The notes beneath the pieces were generated by a model. That model was not told the DNA's origin. It worked only from the letters and a program-made list of their open reading frames with translations, and made no database searches. DNA of 21,982 bases, taken from NCBI GenBank assembly GCA_036897485.1, contig JAYMTF010001660.1, positions 1 through 21,982 on the forward strand, read 5' to 3'. Made by a program: the position numbers and the translations under genes. This DNA comes from Pelargonium nanum (lineage: Eukaryota; Streptophyta; Magnoliopsida; Geraniales; Geraniaceae). Below, in pieces: positions 9,140 through 19,300 of the stretch (its first letter is position 1; every line of letters starts with the position of its first letter).

Positions 9140-12100
9140 CCATGCTATGCCTCCGACTGCAGCACCACCCAAGTGAGCTGATCCCGAAATCCGACTATCG
9201 CCCTGCAATAGCAATAGCAATTAAAAAGATTCCTATACGATTCACAGATCGTGTCCACATTCAACAAGCAAATTCAATACGAATCTTCACCAAAGTGACG
9301 AATTGGTGCTACAACACGACTAATTAATCACGCGTGCGTGTTTTGGAGGCCCAAAACGAACACGACACGATTACAAAATGTGTGAGCCCGAACACGCTAA
9401 TTTCGTGTAGTGCGTCGTATTACGACACGAATTGCCAGCTCTAATTATTACTATACTGAACAACTTACTCACAACTTATACAAGCTCAAAAGCAACACAT
9501 TGCCATATCAACTAGGCTGTAGATACTATTCAAAAGTAAAATGCTTAACAAGTGGAAAGGAAGTGCCAATGTAACATCATACCTGTATGACTCTCAGCAT
9601 ATCTTTACCAATTAGAAAGATTCCCTAAGGCCAATAGCCAAAACGATTTGGTTAGTAGTGAAATTTCAACAAGCAATCACTACAAGAACACCAAATATAA
9701 ATATGGACGCAAGCTTACCAATAGGATTGCAGGAACAGGTATTATGAAGTCCAAATAAAGAGTTGCTGTTGGAAAGAGTAATATATTAAGCAGCATGATA
9801 GCATTCACAGCCCCACTTGCCCCCTATATCAAGCAAACATACCCAACAAGTCAAATCAATTTCAATTTTAATATGATCCTCCACTTCGATCACCCAATAG
9901 TCGATAGATGTCGTCACACAGAGCTTAAAGACATGCATGAGACCCGAACAATCTAGGTAGTCATATGGTAAGTTGATATTAGAACAAAATGAATGAGATG
10001 TTAAAAGTAAGATCACATATTATTTTCCATTCTTTAGGCGATAAAAAGAATTAAGACACTCCATAAGAATAGCAATGAAAACTACTGGCAAGTTGTCAAA
10101 CACCAAAATGAATGAGCCATCTAAAAAAATATGTAACCACATACAAGAACATAGGGCATTATTCAACCAAATTGTACTTGTTCTTTGAGCATCTTTTGTG
10201 GTCGATGATTAGTTTATTGGTATAACGTCTTTCAGTGATGGATGATAATATTGTAACAAGGTCATTTGTGAACATTTAATTACAGTTTTGTTTTGTTTTT
10301 TTATTTATTTTAAAAGACGGAAAGATAAAGAACAAGATTTAAAATGGGGCTGCAAAAAGCATACCAGTGCTGGAGTACTTGCATTTCCATTCCACATTCC
10401 GCCGCCCTGTTGATAGAAAAGTGTGAGAATGGGCTCAAAAATGAACACTTCGAACAAGGCATGAAGACCCTCCATCAATGGAAACCAGAAAGAGAGGGAG
10501 GGAGAATGAACCCCGAAAAGGATCTTCAAAAGACCGACTTCTCCCAGTAAAAAAAGTGACATCAAGTGAAATGTTGATTGGGATTCTCATGTGTGCTTAA
10601 TACCTTAATCTGTTATCCTTCGATGACATAGTTTCATCAATGAACAAATTTTATACGAGTGAAACATATTTGCCCAGAGTAATAGTGCACAAAGAGCTTA
10701 ATTTTATCTTTCATCATACTGATGGGGATAAAAATAAACCCCAATTTCATTATCTCCTCTTCTGACCAGAACCAGTTTTCCTAAAGCAATTTGAAAAGCC
10801 TTTATCCCATTTCTAAACTAACATTATACCTTTGATGAAACGGCCTTATAGGCTTGATGAATCAAGTAGAATACTGAACCACCAACTGCCCCAGCTAGGT
10901 ACAACTTCAATAAAAATTCAGGTCCAAACGAATTTCCAATCTGCACAATGCAGAAAATTTAGAACAGTAGAAACGGACTAAAATGTTATTACATATCATA
11001 ACGTGATAACTAAAGGGATGGTGTTCAAATATCAAAAATATACGAACGCTAACTCTCTACATTGAAGGGGATTCAATATTGATTGTCAAATAAAACGCTC
11101 TATTTAAGTGTAACTAAGAAAATAAATGTCATGTTTTCCAGCCAACTGAATCTTACGAAACTTCTTCATTGTATCATGGAGATACATCAAATGGAAGAGA
11201 GAAATACGAAAAAAGAGGATTTTAGTTTTTTTATTTTATATATATACAATGTTAGTTTTTGAAACTTTAATGAATAGTTAAGGGTAAAATTGTGATTTCA
11301 ATCTTTTATATGTTTGAAATCATTTTCCTTATTGCCACGTCAGTATTGAGTTTTGAAAATTATTCATAGTTAATTTTAACGGTTTCCGTTACTAAATATA
11401 ACGGAATGAACTAAATTGAAACACTTTCAGCATAGATTTTTAAACTAATTCGGGGACTAAATCAGTTTTGTACAGGGACTATTTTGGATTATTATCCCCA
11501 TTTCTTTGGTCAATGTTTACCATCTACATGAAATTGCAATTAGTGAAGTAAAAGAAAATGTCATTACAATGTAAATAGCAGAAAGGAACGGAATATCTAA
11601 TAAAGAAGAGTTTAAGCCAGGTAACATACATGCATTCCAAAAAAGTAAAGGCCGATCATGTTAGAGATGATATGTCCGGTATCGATATGGCTGAACGCAG
11701 AAGTTATCATTGTGTGCACACGTCCACTTTTGAAATTGTCTAATGAAAGCTGATTAGATAATGCCAATATGTCAAAACAAGGAGTTAGAAACTCAACAAC
11801 TATTAAACTGAAAACCAAAAACTTTCAGACTTAGCACTACATTACAATTGTTGCATTGTGACCTTGAGGTCATAAGTTTGAGCCAGGGAAATAGCCTCCT
11901 TGTAAAAGAAGAGGAACGGCTCCATGCATAAATGATCCTCTCATGCCCCACAATTGTGGGAGCCTAGTGCAATAGCTCCCTTTTTCCAACTAGGGAAGGA
12001 ACTCGAAAATTAAAATACTACTAGAGTACTTATTTCTCAATTTGGTGCAAGGATCATTTATGATTTATAAAAATCTATTTTGATCATTTATAAAATATTG

Positions 12101-14276
12101 ATAAAGATCCTAATGACTCACTGTAAAATTATTCATCATAAATTTATGATCTGCAACCCTCCATAACATAAAAACGGCGACATTAGCTAAAACCAATCCC
12201 AAAACCATGTCAGTAGTTGTTAGCCTTCGGAACCATGATCTCCTGCGAACAGGAGAAGACAAATTACTGACTTATAAGAACTCAACATAAGTCTAAACTA
12301 GAAGTTATGTACAAGGAGAGCGGTACCTATCCAATTAAACCTATAAGGACAAAGTACATCTTTTGGCTATGCAGTGTATGTAAATATGTACGTATAAACT
12401 CAGAAAGCTAGCACATAACAGATTAGAGTCGGCAAGTATTATGCAAACATTATTTTCAAATGAAAATAAAAGGGAAGAATATTAATATTGATCATTCAAA
12501 TTTGTCATCCTAAAATACAAGATACATACTGAGATTAGTAAAACTGAAGTGCCACAAGATGGACTTAAACGTAACTTTTGTACAGGAGCTAATGACACAG
12601 ATACACGCCTCCAAAATTAGACACAATGGAGAGTAAAATGTAAGCTCACCATGAGCTCCAGTCAAAAGTGTGTTTGAATGGGCTAAAATGTACTCCTGTT
12701 TGTCAGTCCTTCCCAAATAACCTTTATCCTTTGTTAACACTGCTCAAAGTAATGGTGGAACTCAATGTGTGTAGGGCTGGCAATCATGAACCGTGACACG
12801 ACACAAACACGAATTTAAGTGGGTTTGGGTTCAGTATAAACGGGTTCGTGTCGAACCCGTTTAACTCATTTAATTAAATGGCTCATGAAAGGGTCTTGTA
12901 ACCCGTTTATTAAACCATTTTCAAACATATCGGGTAAAATGACTCATTTAAATTAAACGAGTCAAATATATCGGGTCGGTACATATAATTTTGAACCAAA
13001 TTATTTAAACGTGTTAGTCGTGTTTTTCAGTCCGTTTAATAAACAGATTGACATGTTTAACAGAATACTAAACTTTCAGCAGGAACACGAACCGTGAACA
13101 CGAATTGTCACCCCTAAATGTGTGACAATAAGACTTTGAAACCTAAATCCATAGTATTTCATTAACAAAATTACATCAACCACGAGCATGACCTCCACTT
13201 ACATCCATCCATTGTTAAAGTTCAACACAATTAAAATACTAGCATAGAAAATATCAAATAGAAAAATCTGTGTTAATCAAATATATAAGTGCAATACCGT
13301 CATACCCACCTCAAGATTCAGATCAAATTCTCACAACTTGCATTTAAATCAGATAAGCAATTAACACTTAAATACTTAAAATTATAGAGCAATTGTGGAA
13401 GCTATTTACTAGAGGTGGCAATTCGTGCGTGCGTGTCATGTTCTTGTCGTGTGTCGTTTGTCGTGCTGAATGTTGCACGACCCAACACAAACATGACACG
13501 GCATAATTATGAACACAAAACACGAACATGATAACTAAATGGGTCGTATTGACAAGACACGGTTGACACGAACACAACCCAACACATTACGCACAATAGA
13601 ACCAACACATTTGACACGACACTATACAACACGTTTGGCACGACACGACCAACGTTTGACACATTATTATGATTAATTTACAATTGTACCCTTAATTGTG
13701 TGTTGTGCGTGTTTTGGAAAACCAACATGAACGCAACACGAATAGTTGAAGTGACACGATTACAAAATGTGTGAGCCCAAACACACTTCTTTCGTGTTCG
13801 TGTGTCGTGTAATCGTGTTACAACTTACAACACAAATTGCCAGCTCTACTATTTACCATTTCCTACTTTGCTTTATCCTCATAGATCAAACGAGTAACAA
13901 ATTTCTTATAAACAAATTCATATCCACCACAATTATGGTAATTCTGAGCAATCAAGCACACATTTCATAATTGAAGCAAAAAGCAGACACATTACCAGCG
14001 ACGAGAGTAGGAATCAGAAGTTGGGTAGACTCTGAAACTGTGTCTGCAAAAAAGAGGTCCGAGAAAGCGAGCCCTAGCATCCATGAGAGCTGTGGTGGAG
14101 GAGACCCTGTGTTTGGAAAGAAGTGAATTTGAGAGAAACCCAGAGTAAATCTTGCGGGAATGTGATTGGCGGCATGAGTGGGAGAAGAAATTGTAGGTCT
14201 GGGTCTGATGAGTGAGGCTGCTTTTGAAATGATCGGCCAGTTTTGAGGCAGATTTCAGAGAGAAAAGCCTCTGCAT
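9113..14276 (-). CDS. RBL12: Rhomboid-type intramembrane serine protease, mitochondrial RBL12-like, 8 exons, 303 aa
   Basis: Exons in transcript order on the minus strand: 14276-13996, 12242-12122, 11749-11630, 10940-10830, 10406-10365, 9823-9719, 9624-9583 and 9202-9113. They total 912 nt with the frame kept and all junctions GT-AG. The product is an intramembrane protease that cuts membrane-spanning substrates. The catalytic serine is S228 in GASGA (226-230), the catalytic histidine H284 in GSAHLGG (281-287). The conserved HIDTGHIISNMIG segment (155-167) and WR loop residues (near 122-123) are also present. About six helices fit in 105-300. Residues 1-93 are rich in Ser, Arg and His and very poor in acidic residues, as expected for a mitochondrial transit peptide. 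The family I recognise is plant RBL12, slightly longer than this. The start is the first Met before the transit-like sequence. It is convergent with the ABC gene and divergent from the asparaginase gene. Substrates are unknown. Confidence 0.9.
9316..9443. mobile_element. Truncated hAT-like MITE in rhomboid intron 7
   Basis: The right end reads AATTGCCAGCTCTA (9430-9443), identical to the right end of the complete element at 13410-13848. The blocks GCGTGTTTTGG and ACACGATTACAAAATGTGTG are shared with it. The left inverted repeat is missing, so this is a deleted copy and its left limit is approximate. Confidence 0.7.
11215..11499. mobile_element. Possible diverged MITE in rhomboid intron 3
   Basis: The right end carries a block reading AGGGACTATTTTGGATTATT after GGGGACTAAATCAG, a type of terminus common in plant Mutator-like MITEs. 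A shorter pair of related motifs, TTTTGAAA...ATGAATAGTTAA and TTTTGAAAATTATTCATAGTTAA, lies inside. The left terminus is not convincing and no target duplication was found, so extent and class are uncertain. Confidence 0.35.
11832..11995 (+). mobile_element. tRNA-derived SINE, Au-like, in rhomboid intron 2
   Basis: The order of motifs matches plant Au-type SINEs. A box-B-like GGTCATAAGTTTGAGCC lies at 11868-11884. It is followed by AGGGAAATAGCCTCCTTGTA (11886-11905). Near the end is GTGGGAGCCTAGTGCAATAG, then CTCCCTTTTT. Box A is degraded. It lies antisense to the rhomboid gene. No clear target duplication was seen, so the ends are approximate. Family assignment is from remembered consensus features. 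Confidence 0.6.
12772..13116. mobile_element. hAT-like MITE, 345 bp, in rhomboid intron 1
   Basis: It is flanked by exact 8-bp direct repeats AATGTGTG at 12764-12771 and 13117-13124, the hAT target duplication length. Ends are TAGGGCTGGCAAT and AATTGTCACCCCTA. The interior is built of ACACGAAC and AACCCGTTTAA-type motifs in both orientations and has no coding sequence. It belongs to the same subgroup as the copies at 16560 and 18450. Confidence 0.88.
13410..13848. mobile_element. hAT-like MITE, 439 bp, in rhomboid intron 1
   Basis: Exact 8-bp direct repeats CTATTTAC flank it at 13402-13409 and 13849-13856. Ends are TAGAGGTGGCAATTCGTG and AATTGCCAGCTCTA. The interior is dominated by short ACACGACAC/GTGTCGTG motifs. 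It defines a second subgroup, with a conserved ACAAAATGTGTGAGCCC block also seen at 9316, 15030 and, inverted, 19680. Confidence 0.88.
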
Positions 14277-14429
14277 TTTCTGGCGATCGATGAGCTCTCC
14301 AAGTTTTTTTTCTCTCTTCTGTGAGTGTTGTAATGTTGGGTGAGCAGTGGGGTTTATGTGAATGATTGTTCATCGGTTTCGAATCCAACTGAACCGGTTC
14401 AAATAGATAACCGGTTATAGATTAAAGAA

Positions 14430-14940
14430 AGGACTCATTTTTACAATGAGGAAGACATAAACCATTAGTCATTACCTCAAAGGTGAGGCTCACCGTCTTA
14501 TCGGGCACCACCAAGAGATATCGTTCATCACTAGGACGACGCTACCTTGAGCGGTAAAGGCTATTAGGAGTTTTGATCTTCTCGTGATGCTCAAAGGACA
14601 TGGGAGCTTCCATGGTAGTTCGACAACTGAGAACAACACGTCCGTAAAGATAAAATTGAACTATCAAGTGGGGCTCGAAGCAGACCCCACTATGGTCACA
14701 ACCACCCAGTCGACATGTAGCGAAAATATTCGTGAGTATAAGTACACCCCTCAAGAGAGACACGCTTTGAGCCATTAATACTTTGAACTACTTTTTCTCT
14801 CTATAAATGCTCCCTTGCCTTTTGCTTTCTTACTCTTATGCCGATGCGGCGTCTTGAAGACGCATATAGAGTCTTTGTTAACAATGTGTTATATCGCGTA
14901 GGATACATGTTCACTACTAAGATCCAAGAAGCTCACAAGG
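14430..14940 (+). other. Possible LTR-like fragment between the rhomboid and asparaginase genes
   Basis: The region lacks the hAT-type repeats around it and is less AT-rich. It contains a TATA-like CTCTATAAATGCTCCC at about 14799 followed by a pyrimidine-rich CTTGCCTTTTGCTTTC tract, an arrangement seen in plant LTRs. Partly open frames of 64-77 codons exist on both strands without recognisable domains. No second LTR, primer site or target duplication was found, so this is a weak call. It could also be rhomboid promoter DNA. Confidence 0.25.
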
Positions 14941-15479
14941 AATTTAGATTTAGAATATTATTAAGAAAAATCTCTGACACGTGGACAAAATAACAAACAT
15001 ACTATAATATGACGAAGTTGAACGGGTCAAAAGAGGCACATCAAACGTGTTTAGGCTCACTAATTTGTAATTGCATCGTGTTCGTATAGAGGCTCGAAAC
15101 ATGCACACACGATTAATTATTTGTGTTTGTGATGTGCACGACATATCCAACACATACATTTAGAGAAGTTATAGTATATTAACCCCACCACCCACCAAAA
15201 AAAAATACTAATAAAATAAAATAATAATCTAGTCTTATTACTTTGACCATTTTTTGTATATCAGTTAACATATTTATGTTAAATAGCTAAAGTTTGTGTT
15301 TTTTTTTTTCATTTTGGGTCCGATCGTGTTAAGTGCGTTGGGGTGTGTCGTGTCAAACATTTTGGTCTTATCGTTTGAAATGTGTTAAATCGTGTCGTGT
15401 TACCTAATTTTTTTAATTAAACGCGTCGTGTTCATGTTGGATAAATAACAAACGACCAACCTTCATCACGGCAACAAAC

Positions 15480-16078
15480 TAGAGTTGGTAAATCAAGTTT
15501 TGGGTTGGGTTTGTGTTGTTGAACTTAGGGCTAGGCATCGGTTTAGAATCGGACTGGACCGAAATTCATGAACCGACTTTGAATGGACCAATTTCAATTT
15601 TAATTTTTTTTAAAAAATATTTTTAAATTAGAAAATTAGAAAATTAATACTAATAATTGAAAGTTAAGTGATTGTAGCTAACAATAATGAAGTATATTGT
15701 ACTAAAAGTGATACAAAAAATTATAAAATACAATTACTAATATAATATATTTAGAATAAATATTTTTTGAAATAAATATAAAAATCAGCCCGGGCCGAAT
15801 GAACATAAAACTAATGGACCAAAGACTGGACCGAACGGAATCAATCCGTGTTGATCCGGTCCATTTTGCCAGTCCACCCCAAAAAACATCCCGCCCATAG
15901 TTGAACACTTGAACTATAACTCGAACCGGTGCCAAAAGTACTTTGGGTTGGGTCGGGTTTTGGTCATATTTCAATATATAGACAAAATAATGTGCTTAAT
16001 TGTGCAAGTTTGTCCGAGCCAAGCCGAAATTTGGATGAGTCAGGTACTAGCGAGTTCGGGTCCAAATTAGTAGCTCTA
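15480..16078. mobile_element. Middle hAT-like element, inserted in the outer copy
   Basis: The left end TAGAGTTGGTAAATCAAG and the complement of the right end TAGAGCTACTAATTTGG form a degenerate terminal inverted repeat. GGGTTGGGT motifs lie on both sides of the inner insertion. It splits the outer copy between CAACAAAC and ACAAGAAC, which may be a decayed target duplication. Confidence 0.5.
15526..15899. mobile_element. Inner hAT-like element, 374 bp
   Basis: Near-identical 8-bp repeats GTTGAACT (15518-15525) and GTTGAACA (15900-15907) flank it. Ends begin TAGGGCTAGGCATCGG and, on the complement, TATGGGCGGGATG. Subterminal CGGACTGGACCG and CCGGTCCATTTTG blocks are inverted, and the middle (15590-15780) is very AT-rich. 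Confidence 0.6.
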
Positions 16079-16273
16079 ACAAGAACGCAACACACCCACA
16101 AGAATTGTCAGATGTAATTTTTCATAAGGTTGGTGAGTAAATGTGAAAATAGCATAAAGTTTGAGGGTAGGAATAAAAATGAGAAAAACAAATAAATTAT
16201 TGGAGGGGCGTCTCTATCGGTGGGAACCACCTACCACCTATGGCCCTATGCTTGGTTACGATGATAAAAGTAG

Positions 16274-16279
16274 TATAAA
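16274..16279 (+). promoter_or_regulatory. Possible TATA box of the asparaginase gene
   Basis: TATAAA lies 41 bases before the ATG. At the usual spacing this would leave a leader of only about 10-15 bases, so either the leader is very short or the true box lies further upstream. The hAT-like nest ends at 16116, so the core promoter must lie within about 200 bp of the ATG or inside transposon DNA. Confidence 0.3.
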
Positions 16280-16319
16280 CAAACAACAATCTGAGAAGTC
16301 TACAAAGTCAGTGTAAAAA

Positions 16320-19300
16320 ATGGGGTGGGCAATAGCACTGCACGGCGGTGCCGGCGACATTCCGCAATCACTTCCACCGGAGCTCCGGCAGCCCCGCGAG
16401 GAGTGCCTCCGCCGCTGCCTGCAGCTTGGCGTCGACGCTCTTAAAGCCGGACTTCCTGCCTTGGATGTCGCTGAACTTGTGGTAACATCACCAACCCACC
16501 ACCCTACCTTTTTTGTGCATCATTTTTCTGTTGATTTACTTTTGGTGATTTGGGTCACGTAGGGCTGATAATTTGGGTCATGATCCGTGACACCACATAA
16601 ACACGTTTGTGTTGAACTTAATCGGATTTGTGACGTATATGTGTTGACTAACGAAACCCGTTTAGTGATCGGGTCGTGTTCGAGTCAAACCCATTTAATG
16701 TCACAACGAGTCGAGTAACCCATTTATTGACCCATCTTTTTAAGGATAAAAGGTAAAATTTCAAACTATCATTGTAAAAAAAAAAGACCCATATAGGATA
16801 ACGGGTCAAATATATCCGGTCTTGTCGGGTAGTATAATTTTGAATCCAATTATTTTAAAAGTGTTAGCCGTGTCATGTCATGTCAGCCCGTTTATAAACG
16901 GGTCGTGTTAGTGTCGTGTTATTCGACCCATTTAATAAATGAGTCGAGTTCGGTTGACCTGTTTAAAAGAATACTAAACAACACGAACACAAGTGAACAC
17001 GAATTGTCACCCCTACTTTGAATTATCATTTTTGTTCATGAGTGAGAATGGAGAATCAGAATGGGAATGAGATTATCTCCATTCATGTTTGTATTATGAT
17101 TTCTTGATCATGAAAATGGCTCTAGAATGTGAATCCCATTCTCATTGCCATTCTTGTTTCCCATTCCCACCCAATTTTTCAGAGGCTACCTTGGCATTTC
17201 CTTTCATGTATCCAATACTATAGAAGCATAAATCAACCGAAAAGCTCTATTTCAGGGATTTAGAGAATTCAAATATTTCTGTACATATTAAAACCCATCT
17301 ATAGCTTGTAGGATCATCCTTAGCTTTAGTTTATTTAGTTGTTGCCTTATGAAGTTGACTTTGACTTGGTTTTGAGGACAAGTTTGATTCCATATGATCA
17401 AACATCATTTATGTGCCTATTTGGTTCAAGATGGTGTGTTAAGGGTATCAATTATCATGGTGGCTTGAGCTAGATCCGGGAGATCCTTAGACTATTTAGT
17501 GTTGAGTACAATTAGTTTTCAATATTTTTAGTTTATCTTATTGAATGGTTTCATTTTTGTGAGAATGTGGCCATAGTAGCAAAAGGGTTTCTGGAAACAA
17601 CTAGGTTAATTCCAATGCTTCAATTCTTGAACCCTGACCGGGTGTAGATGAGAAGCAAGACATTGGCATTTTAGTGAGGTAGGTACTAGTGGGTTTGCAA
17701 TGGATTTAGGGTGAACCCAATCATTGAGTTGAGATCATGCTCTAGATATGGCAAATAACAAGGTCCATTAGGATGGGCTAATGATGGCCTAGTATGCTTG
17801 GGGATTAGGCACGCCAAATGTTGATACACTGTGGCAAAGAACAAGGTCTATTAGAATGGGCTAATGGCGGCCTAGCATGCTTGGGGATTAGGCACGTGAA
17901 CTTCTTATTCTTCTTCATACCAGAAATAAAGAGTAGGAGTAGGAGGGTGATTTTTTTTTTTACTGTCCTAAAAAACGAATGTGCTTCATTTTTATTTATT
18001 TTTAATTTTTACTTTCATAAATCAGCAATGGACCTGACATTTCAACTTATATCCTTGGATTTAAAGATTGTGATTTTACCATATAGTTTTTCGTTAGCTT
18101 CTCATGTAGTTCATTTCCCGATACAGGTGCGTGAGCTAGAAAATAACCCACATTTCAATGCGGGCAGGGGATCCGTGTTAACAACTGAAGGCACGGTAGA
18201 AATGGAAGCTTCCATCATGGATGGAAATAAAAATTGTGGAGTTGTTTCAGGGCTTAGCACAGTTGTTAATCCAATATCTCTTGCACGACTTGTAATGGAG
18301 AAGACTCCTCATATATATCTCGCTTTTGATGGAGCAGAGGCATTTGCAAGGGAACAAGTAAGTGAAAAGTGAAAACTTTCCTACTTGTCTTATAGGAAAA
18401 TATACAGTTGCAGTTGACCTTAATTCCTTATTTGCTTAGTTCCCAAATGGAACCTGTTAAACGGGTTAGATGGGTTAAACGGGCTGGACACGAACCGATT
18501 ATTAAACGAGTTGGGTTAGTCAACACGAACACGACACGAACCTGATTATGCTGAACCCATACCCACTAAAATTCGTGTCGTGTTCGTGTCGTGTCACGGG
18601 TCATGACTCAAATTGCTAGCCTAGTGAGAGTGATACCTTCCGGAAGGTTTTCAACATTTGTTTCAGTTGCCCTTTTAGTTATTTTGGCATTTCAAAAAGG
18701 TTATACATAACAACATGGCCAAGTCTTGAATTTCGATATTAGTTTACTGACTTATTTTTTCAAGATAGTAGGCAAATGCCACTGTGGTTGTTCAAGATTA
18801 TTCAAAAATATATTTTGTAAACACTAAAGTCAAGCAACTGCTCAGACAAACAGGCACTAATGTAATATTGTATCTGGACATGTTTTTATGCAAGATTTTT
18901 GTTAATTTGTGTAATGTGGAGTATTGGATAATGTATACATATTGATTTAGATATTCTAGCATTAGTTCTGCTTTACATACATACATACAGTCTTGGTCAT
19001 CATTCCTATTCTACCTTGTGAATTGACTAGTCAGGTTTGTGCCTTTGGCTGATGTAGAAAAACAATTTGGTTTATTCATATGGAGTATTAGATTTAGGAA
19101 ACCAAAAGCATTAATAGCAAGTTTTTCATTGCAGTAGTTACATCATAACCAATTCTCATCATCATAAATTTTCAGGGTGTTGAGACCGTGGAAGCGAGTC
19201 ATTTTGTTACTCCGCAAAATATTGAAAGGCTAAAGCAGGCAAAAGAGGCCAATAGAGTGCAGGTATTTGTGTTATATCTCTGTTCTGTTCTTAATTAGTT

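Larger units (their letters stand above)
15030..16116. mobile_element. Outer hAT-like MITE copy interrupted by nested elements
   Basis: The segments TTTAGGCTCAC (15050), GTGTGTCGTGTCAAACATTTT (about 15342) and AACGCGTCGTG (about 15420) match, in order, the copy at 19680-20252. After a 599-bp interruption, ACAAGAACGCAACAC resumes at 16079 and the element ends with AATTGTCAGATGTA at 16116. An AT-rich stretch at 15170-15310 may be a further insertion. The left end is not sharply defined. Confidence 0.55.

Noticed and set aside
10720..11499. A possible single transposon from GGGGATAAAAATAAACC to the GGATTATTATCCCC end.
   Set aside because: The interval contains rhomboid exon 4 (10830-10940), and the terminal similarity is short.
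14074..14388. A 104-codon minus-strand frame overlapping rhomboid exon 1 in another frame.
   Set aside because: It is a shadow of exon 1. The frame starting at 14276 continues correctly through seven further exons and looks like a transit peptide.
14385..14420. Two ACCGGTT motifs (AACCGGTT and AACCGGTTA) upstream of the rhomboid start.
   Set aside because: They may be promoter sites, but two short palindromes without known context are not enough for a call.
17818..18372. A 184-codon frame running from intron 1 into asparaginase exon 2, as if an alternative first exon existed.
   Set aside because: The 103 codons before 18127 are T-rich and low in complexity, overlap the 65-bp repeat, and match nothing in the family. 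A good acceptor at 18121-18126 and the exact VRELENN join support normal splicing from 16481.
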